DNA of 64,000 nucleotides from Mesorhizobium wenxiniae (GCF_002284535.1 NZ_NPKH01000020.1:186001-250000); one strand, 5' to 3'; shown: positions 33,871-42,794, numbered from the stretch's first letter. The notes: a model not told the origin generated them from the sequence alone. Numbers and translations: made by a program.

Positions 33871-34553
33871 GCACGACCGAACTGCCGGCCAGGCACGCCG
33901 AACCGCCGGCTAGGCACGCCGAGCTGATGGACGGCGTCTACCGCTGGCAGCGCCACATCTACGACCTGACCCGCAAATATTACCTGCTCGGCCGCGACCG
34001 GCTGATCGCAGGGCTTGATGTGCCCGCAGGCGGCACCGTGCTCGAACTCGGCTGCGGCACCGGCCGCAACATCGTCCTCGCCGCCCGCCGCTATCCCGAC
34101 GCCCGCTTCTTCGGTCTCGATATTTCGGCCGAAATGCTGGAAACGGCCACTGCTGCCATTGCCCGCGAAGGCCTGTCCGGCCGCGTCAAGCTGGCACGCG
34201 GCGACGCCACCGATTTCGACGCGAAAGCGCTGTTCTCTATCGAAAGTTTCGACCGCATTTTTGTCTCGTATTCGCTGTCGATGATCCCAAGTTGGGAGAA
34301 GACGGTTTGCGCGGCTCTTGCAGCCCTGTCACCTGGCGGCTCGCTTCACGTCGTCGATTTCGGCCAACAGGAGGCCCTGCCCCGCTGGTTTGGCACATTG
34401 CTGCGCGGCTGGCTGAGAAAATTCCATGTCGAGCCTCGTGAGGCCCTGCGCGCGGTTATGGCATCGGAATCCGAGCGGATAGGTGCAAGCTTTCGATTCA
34501 GAACACTGTACCGCGGCTATGCTTGGCTCGCAGTGATCGGACCGCGCAAATAG
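33867..34553 (+). CDS. btaB: BtaB, N-methyltransferase for betaine lipid DGTS
   Basis: BtaB methylates the amino group added by BtaA three times to give diacylglyceryl-N,N,N-trimethylhomoserine. The ATG at 33867 overlaps the btaA stop and gives 228 residues. The class I methyltransferase motif VLELGCGTGRNIV is at about residues 58-70, followed by FGLDISAEMLETA and SYSLSMIPSWEKT. The first 20 residues hold a two-copy seven-residue repeat (LPARHAE, PPARHAE) encoded by tandem 21-base units at 33882-33923. This is probably a local duplication without functional effect. Confidence 0.93.
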   Translation: MSTTELPARHAEPPARHAELMDGVYRWQRHIYDLTRKYYLLGRDRLIAGLDVPAGGTVLELGCGTGRNIVLAARRYPDARFFGLDISAEMLETATAAIAREGLSGRVKLARGDATDFDAKALFSIESFDRIFVSYSLSMIPSWEKTVCAALAALSPGGSLHVVDFGQQEALPRWFGTLLRGWLRKFHVEPREALRAVMASESERIGASFRFRTLYRGYAWLAVIGPRK

Positions 34554-34556
34554 CAG

Positions 34557-35936
34557 CTAATGCAGCGCCTTCACCAGCGCTGCCACCATGATCTGTGGCC
34601 GATAGCCGAACGTGGCCGGCGTCAGGCCGAGCCGTACCACCACCATCTGCTCCGAGGGAATGATGGCGACCGTCTGTCCGTCATGGCCTTCCATCCAGTA
34701 GGTATCCCTTGGCAGGCCCGCAGCGATGCCGGCGCCTGGGCTCTGCTCGTCGCCCGGCCCCTCGATCCACAACTGGCCCCTGCCGTAGACTTTCGAGGCC
34801 GGTGCGGCTTCCCGCATCCAGGCGACGAAGCCGCCGGGCAGGATCTGCTGGCCGTTCCATACACCATCCTGCAGCAGGAACTGGCCGAAGCGCGCCCAGT
34901 CGCGCGCGGTGGCGTAGAGATAGGACGAGCCGACGAAAGTGCCGTACTCGTCGGCCTCCAGCACCGCGCTCTGCATGCCCAGCGGGTCGAACAGCGCAAC
35001 CCTCGGCCACGCCAGCGCCTTGTTCTTGTCGCCGATCGCATCCTGCCAGAGCCGCGACAGCATCACTGCCGTGCCGCTCGAACAGGAAAACATTTTGCCT
35101 ACCTCGCCGGTCAGCGACTTGGATCCGGCAAAGCCCGCCATATCAGGCTCGAGGTAGAGCATCCGCGTCACGTCGGTGACGTCGCCATAATCCTCGTTGA
35201 ACTCCAGCCCGCTCGACATCGCCATCATGTCGGCGAGACTGATGGCGGCGCGGCCGTCCGCTTTCCAGGGTCCGAACAGGCCCTGGTTCGTCATCACCAT
35301 CTTACCGTCCTTCATCACCGTGCCGACGATCGCGGCATTTACCGTCTTGGTCATCGACCAGCCAAGCAGCGGCGTCTTTTCGGCAAAGCCGTCGCCATAA
35401 CGCTCGGCGATGATGCGGCCGTTCTTGACTACTACCACAGCCCGCATACCGGCGCCGGTCATTGCAGGGTCGTCGAGGATTTTCGCGATTTCGGGGTTCT
35501 GCGAGGCATCGACCCTGTCGCCCTCCGGCCAGAGTGCATCGAGCGGCGGCGCCGGTGTCAGCGCCGGCCCGGCGACTGCTTTGGCCGTGGCGATGTCGCC
35601 ATCCGGAACCGAAGCACAGCCGAGCCCGTCACGAACGACCGCGACGCTTTTGCCGAACACGCCGAACAGCCCGGCCGAGACGGTGCCCTGCTCCTTGTCG
35701 ACGGAGACCCTCATCAGCCCCAGCAGCGGATGGCCCGGCGCCTGCACGTCGACGGCGAGCACCTGGTCGGCATCGCGTCCGGCGATAAAGACATTCGAGC
35801 AGACGATCTTGGCCGTATAACCCGAGCCGACGCGGATCAGTTCCGGCGGCGCGATGTAAAGCCAGGCGGCGAGTGCTGCGACCGCCAGCACGGCCAGCCC
35901 GAGCAGCCATTTCACCAGCCTCAGAACAATCTGCAT
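34557..35936 (-). CDS. Membrane-anchored serine hydrolase, beta-lactamase family
   Basis: This is a class C beta-lactamase/penicillin-binding-like hydrolase, probably an esterase or D-amino acid hydrolase rather than a resistance enzyme. The start at 35936 (MQIVLRLVKW) gives 459 residues with one N-terminal membrane helix (about 8-29). The catalytic SxxK is SMTK at 194-197. A conserved SSG segment (MAMSSGLEF) and a late EGHDGQTVAIIP, in place of KTG, fit the family. A frame to 35996 lacks support. It converges with btaB, three bases apart. Confidence 0.88.
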   Translation of the reverse strand: MQIVLRLVKWLLGLAVLAVAALAAWLYIAPPELIRVGSGYTAKIVCSNVFIAGRDADQVLAVDVQAPGHPLLGLMRVSVDKEQGTVSAGLFGVFGKSVAVVRDGLGCASVPDGDIATAKAVAGPALTPAPPLDALWPEGDRVDASQNPEIAKILDDPAMTGAGMRAVVVVKNGRIIAERYGDGFAEKTPLLGWSMTKTVNAAIVGTVMKDGKMVMTNQGLFGPWKADGRAAISLADMMAMSSGLEFNEDYGDVTDVTRMLYLEPDMAGFAGSKSLTGEVGKMFSCSSGTAVMLSRLWQDAIGDKNKALAWPRVALFDPLGMQSAVLEADEYGTFVGSSYLYATARDWARFGQFLLQDGVWNGQQILPGGFVAWMREAAPASKVYGRGQLWIEGPGDEQSPGAGIAAGLPRDTYWMEGHDGQTVAIIPSEQMVVVRLGLTPATFGYRPQIMVAALVKALH

Positions 35937-36055
35937 TTTTCCGACTCGCCCCGGACGCTCATTTATGCCATCGATTTGCCGCCATTGCTTCGGCAAAAAC
36001 GCGGTTCCTGTCGAGCGCCGTCAACGGAATATCAACCATGATCGGCGATCACTGA

Positions 36056-36142
36056 TGGGTGTCGCCCAAAGTGCGCAGCGGTTTTGGGATAAGGACACGC
36101 ATAAAAAACGAAGGCTAAAGCGCGTCGAAGCGCGCGCTTTAA
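36056..36142 (+). repeat. Intergenic repeat in 309-base gap
   Basis: The gap 35937-36245 has no gene. Its centre reads GTCGCCCAAAGTGCGCAGCG, then GTTTTGGGATAAGGACACGC, and ends in a hairpin TAAAGCGCG (36116-36124)/CGCGCTTTA (36133-36141). I recall nearly the same sequence as a frequent intergenic repeat of Mesorhizobium genomes, though I cannot search. CCCAAA and TTTGGG also pair within it. The rest of the gap holds the GH25 leader with CAGGAG at 36235. Confidence 0.6.
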
Positions 36143-36245
36143 TATGGGAGCGGTCCTGTGGGGCGATCGCTTGGGGGTACGGTCGAGGGGCCCACCTGCA
36201 GCAACAACCCATCAGCGGCCGGCTGAAACCGGTTCAGGAGTAGCG

Positions 36246-37037
36246 ATGCGCCGTTTCGCGGCTTTCATCATGCTGACGCTGCTGGGCGCCTGCTCGACCG
36301 TCGACGATCTTGCGCCGTCGCTGCCGAGCTCCCCGACCGTTACGGTGCGCGCACCCCGTTTTGACGACTCCGACCCCCATAAGTGGGAAAGCGGGGCGCC
36401 GTGGAGCTATGCCGTTCACGGCACCGACGTCTCGAAATACCAGACCTCGGTCGATTGGCCGGCGGCCAGGGCCAGCGGCATTTCCTTCGTTTTCATCAAG
36501 GCGACGGAAGGCGGCGATCGCTTCGACGAGTATTTCAACGAGCATTGGAGCCGCACGAAAGCCTCAGGAATCCCCCGCGCGGCCTATCATTTCTACTATT
36601 TTTGCACGCCGGCCGCCACGCAAGCGCGGTGGTTCATCAAGAACGTGCCCAAAGACCGTTCGGCGATGCCGCCGGTTCTCGACATGGAATGGAACCCGCA
36701 ATCGCCGACCTGCAAGCTGCGGCCCGACGCGGCCACGGTGCGCAGCGAGATGAGCACATTCCTCGAAATCGTCGAAAAACACTATGGCAAGAAGCCGATC
36801 ATCTACACCTCGATCGATTTCTTCGACGACAACGGCCTATCGGCCTTCCGTGGCTATCCCTACTGGCTGCGTTCGGTGGCCGGCCACCCGCGCAAGAGAT
36901 ACGGCAGTCACCCGTTCACCTTCTGGCAGTACACCGGAACCGGTATTGTGCCGGGCATCCCCGGCAAGGCCGATATCAACGTGTTCAACGGCACGGAAGC
37001 CGCCTGGAACAAGTGGCTGCGGCAGAACACCCGTTGA
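36246..37037 (+). CDS. GH25 muramidase lipoprotein
   Basis: GH25 enzymes hydrolyse the MurNAc-GlcNAc bonds of peptidoglycan. The ATG at 36246 has CAGGAG five bases upstream and gives 263 residues with the lipobox LLGAC-S (Cys at about 17), so it is anchored in the envelope. The catalytic-barrel features are VHGTDVSKYQTSVDW, FVFIKATEGGDRFD, FYYFCTPAATQA and the catalytic DxE in PVLDMEWNP. The end FWQYTGTGIVPGIPGKADINVFNG is typical. An MltB-like transglycosylase follows 80 bases later, so two wall hydrolases are adjacent. Confidence 0.92.
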   Translation: MRRFAAFIMLTLLGACSTVDDLAPSLPSSPTVTVRAPRFDDSDPHKWESGAPWSYAVHGTDVSKYQTSVDWPAARASGISFVFIKATEGGDRFDEYFNEHWSRTKASGIPRAAYHFYYFCTPAATQARWFIKNVPKDRSAMPPVLDMEWNPQSPTCKLRPDAATVRSEMSTFLEIVEKHYGKKPIIYTSIDFFDDNGLSAFRGYPYWLRSVAGHPRKRYGSHPFTFWQYTGTGIVPGIPGKADINVFNGTEAAWNKWLRQNTR

Positions 37038-37117
37038 CAGCGGGCCTGCCGCCTGCTTTTCGACACAGCCAAATGGAGGATGCTTGCAACCGCTGGTGAT
37101 CTTCTTGGGGGATGGCG

Positions 37118-38296
37118 ATGCGATTGCGCTTGGAAATTCTCGCGGCGCTGCTTCTGGCCGCTACGGCGGCGCCGGCGGTGGCACAGCAATGCGGCGGCGA
37201 TTTCGAGGCATGGAAGCAGGGTGTAGCGGCGGAGGCCAGGAACGCCGGGGTCGGCACTGCCGGCCTTGAGGCGCTGGAAAAGGCCACCGCCGACAAAAAG
37301 GTGCTGGCGCGCGACCGCGCCCAGGGCGTCTTTACCCAGACCTTCATCGAGTTCTCGAACCGGATGATTTCGGCTTACCGGCTGAAGCAGGGCGCCGCCA
37401 ATCTGAAAAAATACGCCGACGTCTTTGCCCGCGCCGACCAGGAATTCGGCGTCCAGCCGCCGATCATCGCCGCCTTCTGGGCGCTGGAAACCGATTTCGG
37501 CGCCGTGCAGGGCGATTTCCACACGCTGAACGCACTGGTCACGCTCTCGCATGACTGCCGCCGCCCGCAACTCTTTCGCCCGCAGATCACGCCGCTGCTG
37601 ACCCTCATCGATCGCGGCGTCGTACCGGCCGATGTCACCGGCGCCTGGGCGGGGGAAATCGGCCAGACACAGATGCTGCCGTCCGACTATCTCGGCCGCG
37701 GCGTCGACGGCGACGGCGACGGCCTGGTCGACCTGCGCAGCAGCGCGCCGGATGTGATCATGACCACGGCCAACAAGATCATGTCGCGCGGCTGGAAACG
37801 CGACCAGCCCTGGATCGAGGAAGTCCGCGTGCCCGAGGACATGCCATGGGACCAGACCGGCCGCACCAACAAGCTGCCGCTGACGCAGTGGGCTCAGTGG
37901 GGTGTCACCAACCCCAACGGCACGCCGCTTGTCGACAACGGCCTAAAGGCAGGCCTCGCGCTGCCCATGGGCCGCAAGGGGCCGGCCTTCCTCGTCTACG
38001 ACAATTTCGATGTCTACCTCGAGTGGAACCAGTCCTTCACCTATGCGCTGACCGCGGCAAATCTCGCCGCGCGGCTGGCGGGTGCGCCGCAATTCGATCC
38101 GCGCAATCCCGAACCCGGCCTCAACGGCGATCAGATGAGGGCATTGCAGACAAAGCTCGAGGCCAAAGGCTATGACGTGGGAACGGTCGACGGCATCCTG
38201 GGCACCAATACCCGCGAGGCGATCCGCAAGGAGCAGAAGCGGCTAGGCTTGCCGGTCGACGGCTGGCCGACACCGGAGCTTCTGGCGAAGCTTTAA
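37118..38296 (+). CDS. MltB-type lytic murein transglycosylase
   Basis: This secreted enzyme cleaves peptidoglycan glycan chains. GGGGG ends directly at the ATG 37112, so the second ATG (37118, MRLRLEI, 392 residues) has better spacing. A signal peptide ends near AVAQ, followed by the transglycosylase domain. The catalytic glutamate lies in AAFWALETDFGAVQG, and EIGQTQMLPSDYLG and DGLVDLRSSAPDVI follow. A PG_binding_1 domain (about residues 335-392, MRALQTKLEAKGYDVG) ends the protein. Membership in the GH103 family is clear. Confidence 0.93.
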   Translation: MRLRLEILAALLLAATAAPAVAQQCGGDFEAWKQGVAAEARNAGVGTAGLEALEKATADKKVLARDRAQGVFTQTFIEFSNRMISAYRLKQGAANLKKYADVFARADQEFGVQPPIIAAFWALETDFGAVQGDFHTLNALVTLSHDCRRPQLFRPQITPLLTLIDRGVVPADVTGAWAGEIGQTQMLPSDYLGRGVDGDGDGLVDLRSSAPDVIMTTANKIMSRGWKRDQPWIEEVRVPEDMPWDQTGRTNKLPLTQWAQWGVTNPNGTPLVDNGLKAGLALPMGRKGPAFLVYDNFDVYLEWNQSFTYALTAANLAARLAGAPQFDPRNPEPGLNGDQMRALQTKLEAKGYDVGTVDGILGTNTREAIRKEQKRLGLPVDGWPTPELLAKL

Positions 38297-38302
38297 AGCG
38301 GG

Positions 38303-39196
38303 TCATCGCCTGGCAAGCAGGAAATCGATGAAGGCGCGCAAGGCCGGTGGAACCTGCCGAGAGCTCGTATGATATAGGTAAAAGCCCGGAAATCGGGGTG
38401 ACCAGGCTTCGAGAAAACGGATGAGCTTGCCGGCTTCGATCCACGGCCGAACTTGGTAATCCAGCATGTAAGCCACGCCGACCCCATCCAGGGCCGCCCT
38501 GATCATCAGTTCCGTGTCGTTGACCGTCAAACCGCCGTTGACGGCTATTTCCAAAGCGCGTCGGCCTCGCGCGAACTCCCATCGATAGATGTTGCCGCCA
38601 CCGGGCCACTGGAAATTGATGCAGCGGTGCTGATGCAGCTCTTGCGGATGACGAGGTATGGTCCGGTTCTCGAGATAGGCTGGAGCGGCCACCGCGGCCA
38701 TTTGCAAATCCTCGCTCAGCTTCACCGCCACCATATCCTTCTCCAGCCGCTCGCCGAGCCGGATTCCGGCATCGAACCGCCCCTCGACAATGTCGGTCAG
38801 CATATCGTCGATGATGACGGTCAGCGCGATATCGGGATAGGCGCGCTGAAAATCGCCGAGGATGGGAGCAATGAAACGCATGGCAGCGGTGCGTGGAATG
38901 TTGATGCGCAGCGAGCCTGCCGGCCGATCGCGTGATGCATGAGCGTCGGCGACAGCGCCTTCGAGTTCGCTGAATGCCGGAGCGAGGCGGGCAAACAGCG
39001 TTTCGCCTGCCGCGGTCGGCGACGCGCTGCGGGTCGTGCGGTTGAGCAGCCGGACACCGACACGCTCTTCGAGCCCGCGGATCGTCTGGCTGAGCGCCGG
39101 CGGCGAGATCCTGAGCCTGGCCGCGGCGCGGACAAAGCTGCCCTCCTCGACGATCGCTGCAAACGCCTTGAGCTCGGAAAACTCGGTTCCTCGCAT
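38303..39196 (-). CDS. LysR-family transcriptional regulator
   Basis: The 297 residues have the N-terminal winged helix-turn-helix (FAAIVEEGSFVRAAARLRISPPALSQTIRGLEE, residues about 12-44) and a substrate-binding domain typical of the family. It is divergent from an SDR dehydrogenase gene, so it probably controls that gene and itself. The effector is unknown. A 15-base inverted repeat lies in the intergenic region. Confidence 0.93.
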   Translation of the reverse strand: MRGTEFSELKAFAAIVEEGSFVRAAARLRISPPALSQTIRGLEERVGVRLLNRTTRSASPTAAGETLFARLAPAFSELEGAVADAHASRDRPAGSLRINIPRTAAMRFIAPILGDFQRAYPDIALTVIIDDMLTDIVEGRFDAGIRLGERLEKDMVAVKLSEDLQMAAVAAPAYLENRTIPRHPQELHQHRCINFQWPGGGNIYRWEFARGRRALEIAVNGGLTVNDTELMIRAALDGVGVAYMLDYQVRPWIEAGKLIRFLEAWSPRFPGFYLYHTSSRQVPPALRAFIDFLLARR

Positions 39197-39226
39197 TATG
39201 TACCTTCAGCTTAACGAGTTACTTAG

Positions 39227-39241
39227 ATAATAGCCCATTAT
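39227..39241. promoter_or_regulatory. LysR-type operator candidate
   Basis: ATAAT-AGCCC-ATTAT is a dyad with 5-base arms in an AT-rich patch of the LysR/SDR intergenic region. The T-N11-A spacing rule for LysR sites is satisfied. The regulator's binding here is inferred. Confidence 0.4.
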
Positions 39242-39327
39242 TTGATCAATAGCATGCTCCTAGCTTTCGACAGATGGAACCGTCGCTCTATTGAAGCGGC
39301 CGCAGCACCAGTCGAAAGGAATGCTTC

Positions 39328-40059
39328 ATGTCTCAGTCGCTTAAAGGCAAAACCGCGCTCGTGACGGGCAGTTCGCGCGGCATCGGCCGCGCCATCGCCG
39401 AGGGGCTAGCTGCAAACGGGGCGACCGTCGTCGTCAACTATGTCGGTAACGAGAAAGCCGCCCAGGAGGCCGTTGCCGCCGTCCGCGAGAGTGGCGGAAA
39501 AGCTCTTGCCATTCAGGCCGATATCTCCAGCGTTTCCGACATCCGCCGGCTGTTCGATGAGACCGAAAAGCAGATGGGGGCAATTGACATCGTTGTCGCC
39601 AATGTCGGCGTCGCCGTCATAAAGCCGCTGGTCGAGGCCACCGAAGCCGACTTCGACCACGTCTTCGGCGCCAACGCCAGAGGCACCTTCTTCACGCTTC
39701 AGGAAGCGGCGCGCCGCGTGCGCGACGGTGGCCGCATCATCGCCGTCTCCACCGGTGGAACCAAGATGTTCTTCACGCAGACGGCCCTTTATCTCGGCAG
39801 CAAAGGAGCCGTCGAGCAGTTCGTCCGCGTCCTCTCGCGCGAACTCGGGCCGCGCCGCGTCACCGTGAATGCGCTATCGCCAGGCTTTACCGACACCGAC
39901 CTGCTGCCCGAGCGAGATCGCGCGATCGCCGCCGGCATGTCGCCTTTCGGCAGGATCGGAGCGCCGCGCGACGTTGCCGAGGTCGCGGTTTTCCTCGCCT
40001 CCGACCAAGCCCGCTGGCTGACCGGCGAGAACATTCAGGCCGGCGGCGGAGTGGCCTGA
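39328..40059 (+). CDS. Short-chain dehydrogenase/reductase
   Basis: This NAD(P)-dependent oxidoreductase resembles 3-ketoacyl-ACP reductase-like SDRs. The 243 residues have the coenzyme loop TGSSRGIGRAIAEG, a VANVG segment in place of the usual NNAG, an active-site Ser (AVSTGGTKM), and the YxxxK dyad as YLGSKGAVE. AAAGGAA five bases upstream supports the start. The substrate is unknown. Its expression is probably under the divergent LysR gene. Confidence 0.92.
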   Translation: MSQSLKGKTALVTGSSRGIGRAIAEGLAANGATVVVNYVGNEKAAQEAVAAVRESGGKALAIQADISSVSDIRRLFDETEKQMGAIDIVVANVGVAVIKPLVEATEADFDHVFGANARGTFFTLQEAARRVRDGGRIIAVSTGGTKMFFTQTALYLGSKGAVEQFVRVLSRELGPRRVTVNALSPGFTDTDLLPERDRAIAAGMSPFGRIGAPRDVAEVAVFLASDQARWLTGENIQAGGGVA

Positions 40060-40069
40060 CCTACATGGC

Positions 40070-41290
40070 CTAATCCGCCATCGTCTCCAGGCTGGCAAAC
40101 CCCTGCGGCGCGTCCCCTTCGTCGAACGGCGTCGTCACTTCGACGAAGGTGTCGGGATAGAAGCCATTGAAGCGTGTCCTCAGCGACAGCGAATAGGCGC
40201 CGATATGGCCGATCTCGATCCAGTCACCGGTATCGACCGTTTCCGGCAGCCAGAACGGCCGCGACAGGATATCGACGGAATCGCAGGTCGCGCCGCAGAC
40301 CTTGAACGGCACAATGGTCTTCTCCTCGCCATTGCGCGAACGGATCGCCGGGTCTGGGATGAAGCGCGCCGGCAGTGTGATCTTGCCGGTCCATGAATCC
40401 GACAGCGACGCCCAGATGCCGTCATTGATGTAGAGCCGCTTGCCCTTGCGCAGCAGCACGCGCACGATCAGCGACAGGCAGCGCGCCACGATCACCCGGC
40501 CCGGCTCCGCCACCAGCGGCATCTGGTCGAACTGATATTCGTTCAGGTCGCCCGACAGCCGCGACATGATCTGGCCGAGCGACGGCATCTCGATCAGCTT
40601 GCGGTTGGGATCATGGCCATATTCGGCGGGAAAACCGCCGCCGACATCGAGCCCGGCAATGTCGAAGCTGACGCGGTTGCGCACCCAGTCGGCCGAGGCC
40701 AGCGCCCGCTCATAGGTGTCGGGATCCTCGATCTGGCTGCCGACATGGAAGCACAGCCCGACCTTGTAGCCCGTCCGGTTCAGCCGTTCGGCCAGCTCGA
40801 CCGCATTGGCCGGTCCGGCGCCGAATTTCTTCGACAGTTCGTAGGCGGCCGATCCTTTCGTCTGGATGCGCACGAACACAGTGATCGCACCCGGATCGAT
40901 ATCGAGCGCCCGCACCACGCGGGTCAGCTTGGTGATCTCGTCCTCATGGTCGAGCGAGATGACCCGGATGCCATATTTCTCCAGCGCCAGCTTGATATCC
41001 GACTGTGCCTTGACCGGATGCATGTAGAGCATCTCGGCGTCGGGCGAGACCGCGCGCACGGCGGCGAATTCGCCGGGCGAGGCCACGTCGAAAGTGCCGA
41101 CGCCGGCCTCAACCAGCGCCTTCAGCACGATCTGCTCGCCGTTGGTCTTGACCGCATAGGCGGTCTTGCCGGGAAACATGCCCATGAACTGCGCGGCGTC
41201 CGCCTTCAGCACCTGCGGGCGAAAGCAATAAATCGGATCGTCCGGGCGAAGCGCCAGCGCCGCTTCGCGCGCATTTTCGAATCGCTGCAT
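40070..41290 (-). CDS. Group IV PLP decarboxylase (ornithine/diamino acid)
   Basis: This alanine-racemase-fold decarboxylase probably acts on ornithine (polyamine synthesis) or a related diamino acid. The ATG at 41290 gives 406 residues; the frame to 41548 is unsupported. The PLP lysine is K48 in AYAVKTN. HVGSQIEDPDTYERAL, GLDVGGGFPAEYGHD, AEPGRVIVA and the active-site Cys of VCGATCDSVD are conserved. It is a little longer than the typical rhizobial enzyme (about 377 residues). It is convergent with the SDR gene, ten bases apart. Confidence 0.88.
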   Translation of the reverse strand: MQRFENAREAALALRPDDPIYCFRPQVLKADAAQFMGMFPGKTAYAVKTNGEQIVLKALVEAGVGTFDVASPGEFAAVRAVSPDAEMLYMHPVKAQSDIKLALEKYGIRVISLDHEDEITKLTRVVRALDIDPGAITVFVRIQTKGSAAYELSKKFGAGPANAVELAERLNRTGYKVGLCFHVGSQIEDPDTYERALASADWVRNRVSFDIAGLDVGGGFPAEYGHDPNRKLIEMPSLGQIMSRLSGDLNEYQFDQMPLVAEPGRVIVARCLSLIVRVLLRKGKRLYINDGIWASLSDSWTGKITLPARFIPDPAIRSRNGEEKTIVPFKVCGATCDSVDILSRPFWLPETVDTGDWIEIGHIGAYSLSLRTRFNGFYPDTFVEVTTPFDEGDAPQGFASLETMAD

Positions 41291-41506
41291 GGACGAATCC
41301 CTTGACCTAGACCGCGCACAATTAATCCAACCTATGCGGGAATGAAAACAATTCTGTGTCTCGCGGCCCGAACGCCGCGGCGCTACGCCAGATGATGGGA
41401 ATGCTAGCCCACCGTTCTGGTTTCGGGTGGCCCTTGCCGTCGAACAGGATATGACCTGAACAGACGCCTGATTGGCTTGATTCAGAGCCATCTGGGAGGA
41501 CGATCC

Positions 41507-42409
41507 ATGGCAATGCGCGGACCTATGGCCCTGAAAGACTGGGCACAACTTCTGCTGTTAGGTGCGATCTGGGGTGGCTCGTTCTTCTTTGCCCGCATTG
41601 CGGTTGCCGAGATTCCCCCGCTGGTGCTGGTGCTGTTTCGCGTCGCCATCGCGGCGCTGGCGCTGCATCTCTATCTCGGCCAGCGCGGTCCGTCGTTCCG
41701 CCTCGCCTTGCCGCATGCCGGTCTGTTCTTCCTGCTGGCGCTCGTCAACAACGTCATTCCCTTCTCGCTGATCTTCGCCGGCCAGACCGAACTTGGCGCC
41801 GGTGTCGCCTCGGTGCTCAATTCGACGACGCCGTTCTGGACGTTAATCCTCGCCAACGCGCTGACATCAGACGAAAAACTCTCCTGGAACAAGCTTGCCG
41901 GGATCGCGCTCGGCATCGTCGGCACGGCGGTGATGATCGGTCCCGGCCTGCTTGCCGGGCTGGGCGGACCGGTCTGGGCGAAATTCGCGCTGGTCGGTGC
42001 GTCGCTGTCCTATGCGGTCGCCCTGATGATTGCCCGCCGCTTCAAGGGCGTGCCTTCATCGGTCATCGCCACGGGACAATTGACCGCCTCGACCATTATC
42101 ATGATCCCGATCGTGCTGCTTAGCCACGGCACTGCCAACCTGTTTTCGGCCTCGCCGCCGGTGTGGGCAGCGGTGTTGGCGCTGGCCCTGCTGTCCACCG
42201 CCTTCGCCTACATCCTTTATTTCAACCTCGTCGCCTCGGCCGGCGCCACCAACGCCTCGCTGGTCACGCTGATCGTGCCGGCCAGTGCCATCCTGCTCGG
42301 CTTTCTGTTCCTGGGCGAACGGCTCGAATTTTTCGAGCTCGGCGGCATGGCACTAATCGCGCTCGGCCTCGTCACCATCGACGGCCGCCTGTTCGGCCGC
42401 TGGCGCTAG
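41507..42409 (+). CDS. EamA/DMT-family transporter
   Basis: The drug/metabolite transporter superfamily mostly exports small metabolites. The ATG at 41507 has GGGAGG about seven bases upstream and gives 300 residues. Ten hydrophobic segments lie in two EamA repeats; GAIWGGSFFFARIAV starts the first and LVGASLSYAVALMIARRF starts the second. The late LNLVASAGATNASLVTLIVP-type segment and LGERLEFFELGGMALI are characteristic. The substrate is unknown. The gene ends at an intergenic repeat. Confidence 0.9.
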   Translation: MAMRGPMALKDWAQLLLLGAIWGGSFFFARIAVAEIPPLVLVLFRVAIAALALHLYLGQRGPSFRLALPHAGLFFLLALVNNVIPFSLIFAGQTELGAGVASVLNSTTPFWTLILANALTSDEKLSWNKLAGIALGIVGTAVMIGPGLLAGLGGPVWAKFALVGASLSYAVALMIARRFKGVPSSVIATGQLTASTIIMIPIVLLSHGTANLFSASPPVWAAVLALALLSTAFAYILYFNLVASAGATNASLVTLIVPASAILLGFLFLGERLEFFELGGMALIALGLVTIDGRLFGRWR

Positions 42410-42493
42410 AGCTTCGCATCCAATTGGACGCGCAAACCACGCTCTAACTCGTTGAATCCTCGCATCGACCCGAAAATCGATTCCGATTTTCGG
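42408..42493 (+). repeat. Intergenic repeat after DMT transporter
   Basis: The sequence starts AGAGCTTCGCATCCAATTGG and ends in the near-perfect hairpin CCGAAAATCG-ATTC-CGATTTTCGG (42470-42493). I recall this type as a common intergenic repeat in Mesorhizobium. The hairpin could also act as a terminator for the upstream gene. The gap 42410-42896 also contains the peptide gene and terminator listed separately. Confidence 0.65.
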
Positions 42494-42646
42494 CGGCGGT
42501 AGCGCTGCCATAACCCATCGCTGCCCCAGCTTCGTCACATTTTATGCACAGGTCCGAAGCGGGATTTTGCCTAAGAGTTTCAATGCCTAACGGCAAAGAG
42601 CCGGTCGTAAATTCCACAATGTCGTCGCATTGCAACATATTTTCCG

Positions 42647-42674
42647 CTTGCCTGTGGCACAAATGACCCTAGAC
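42647..42674 (+). promoter_or_regulatory. Promoter of the 28-codon gene
   Basis: CTTGCC (42647-42652) and CTAGAC (42669-42674) have a 16-base spacer and resemble alphaproteobacterial CTTGAC/CTATAT elements. Transcription would start about 25 bases before the GTG start. Confidence 0.5.
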
Positions 42675-42707
42675 TCTGGCCATAGCTCTTTAAGAGGAGG
42701 CTATGAC

Positions 42708-42794
42708 GTGGGACTCACGAGGCCAATCAACGCATTGATGATCTGTGCTGCGTTTGCATTCATCGGAGCCCTCATTATGGGCTTTCTTCCGTAG
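42708..42794 (+). CDS. Predicted 28-residue membrane peptide
   Basis: This is a candidate small gene read from GTG 42708 with an excellent GAGGAGG seven bases upstream (42694-42700). The peptide reads VGLTRPINALMICAAF then AFIGALIMGFLP, with a basic N-terminus and one hydrophobic helix of about 20 residues that can span the membrane. It has its own promoter candidate and ends 47 bases before a strong terminator, so the unit is self-contained. The ATG at 42703 in another frame makes only 11 codons and lies too close to the ribosome site. I do not recognise a named family. Confidence 0.6.
   Translation: MGLTRPINALMICAAFAFIGALIMGFLP

Noticed and set aside
41291..41506. speF-type leader RNA before the decarboxylase
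   Set aside because: A small CCACC/GGTGG hairpin is present (41409-41430), but I could not match the known speF architecture. A covariance-model search would settle it.
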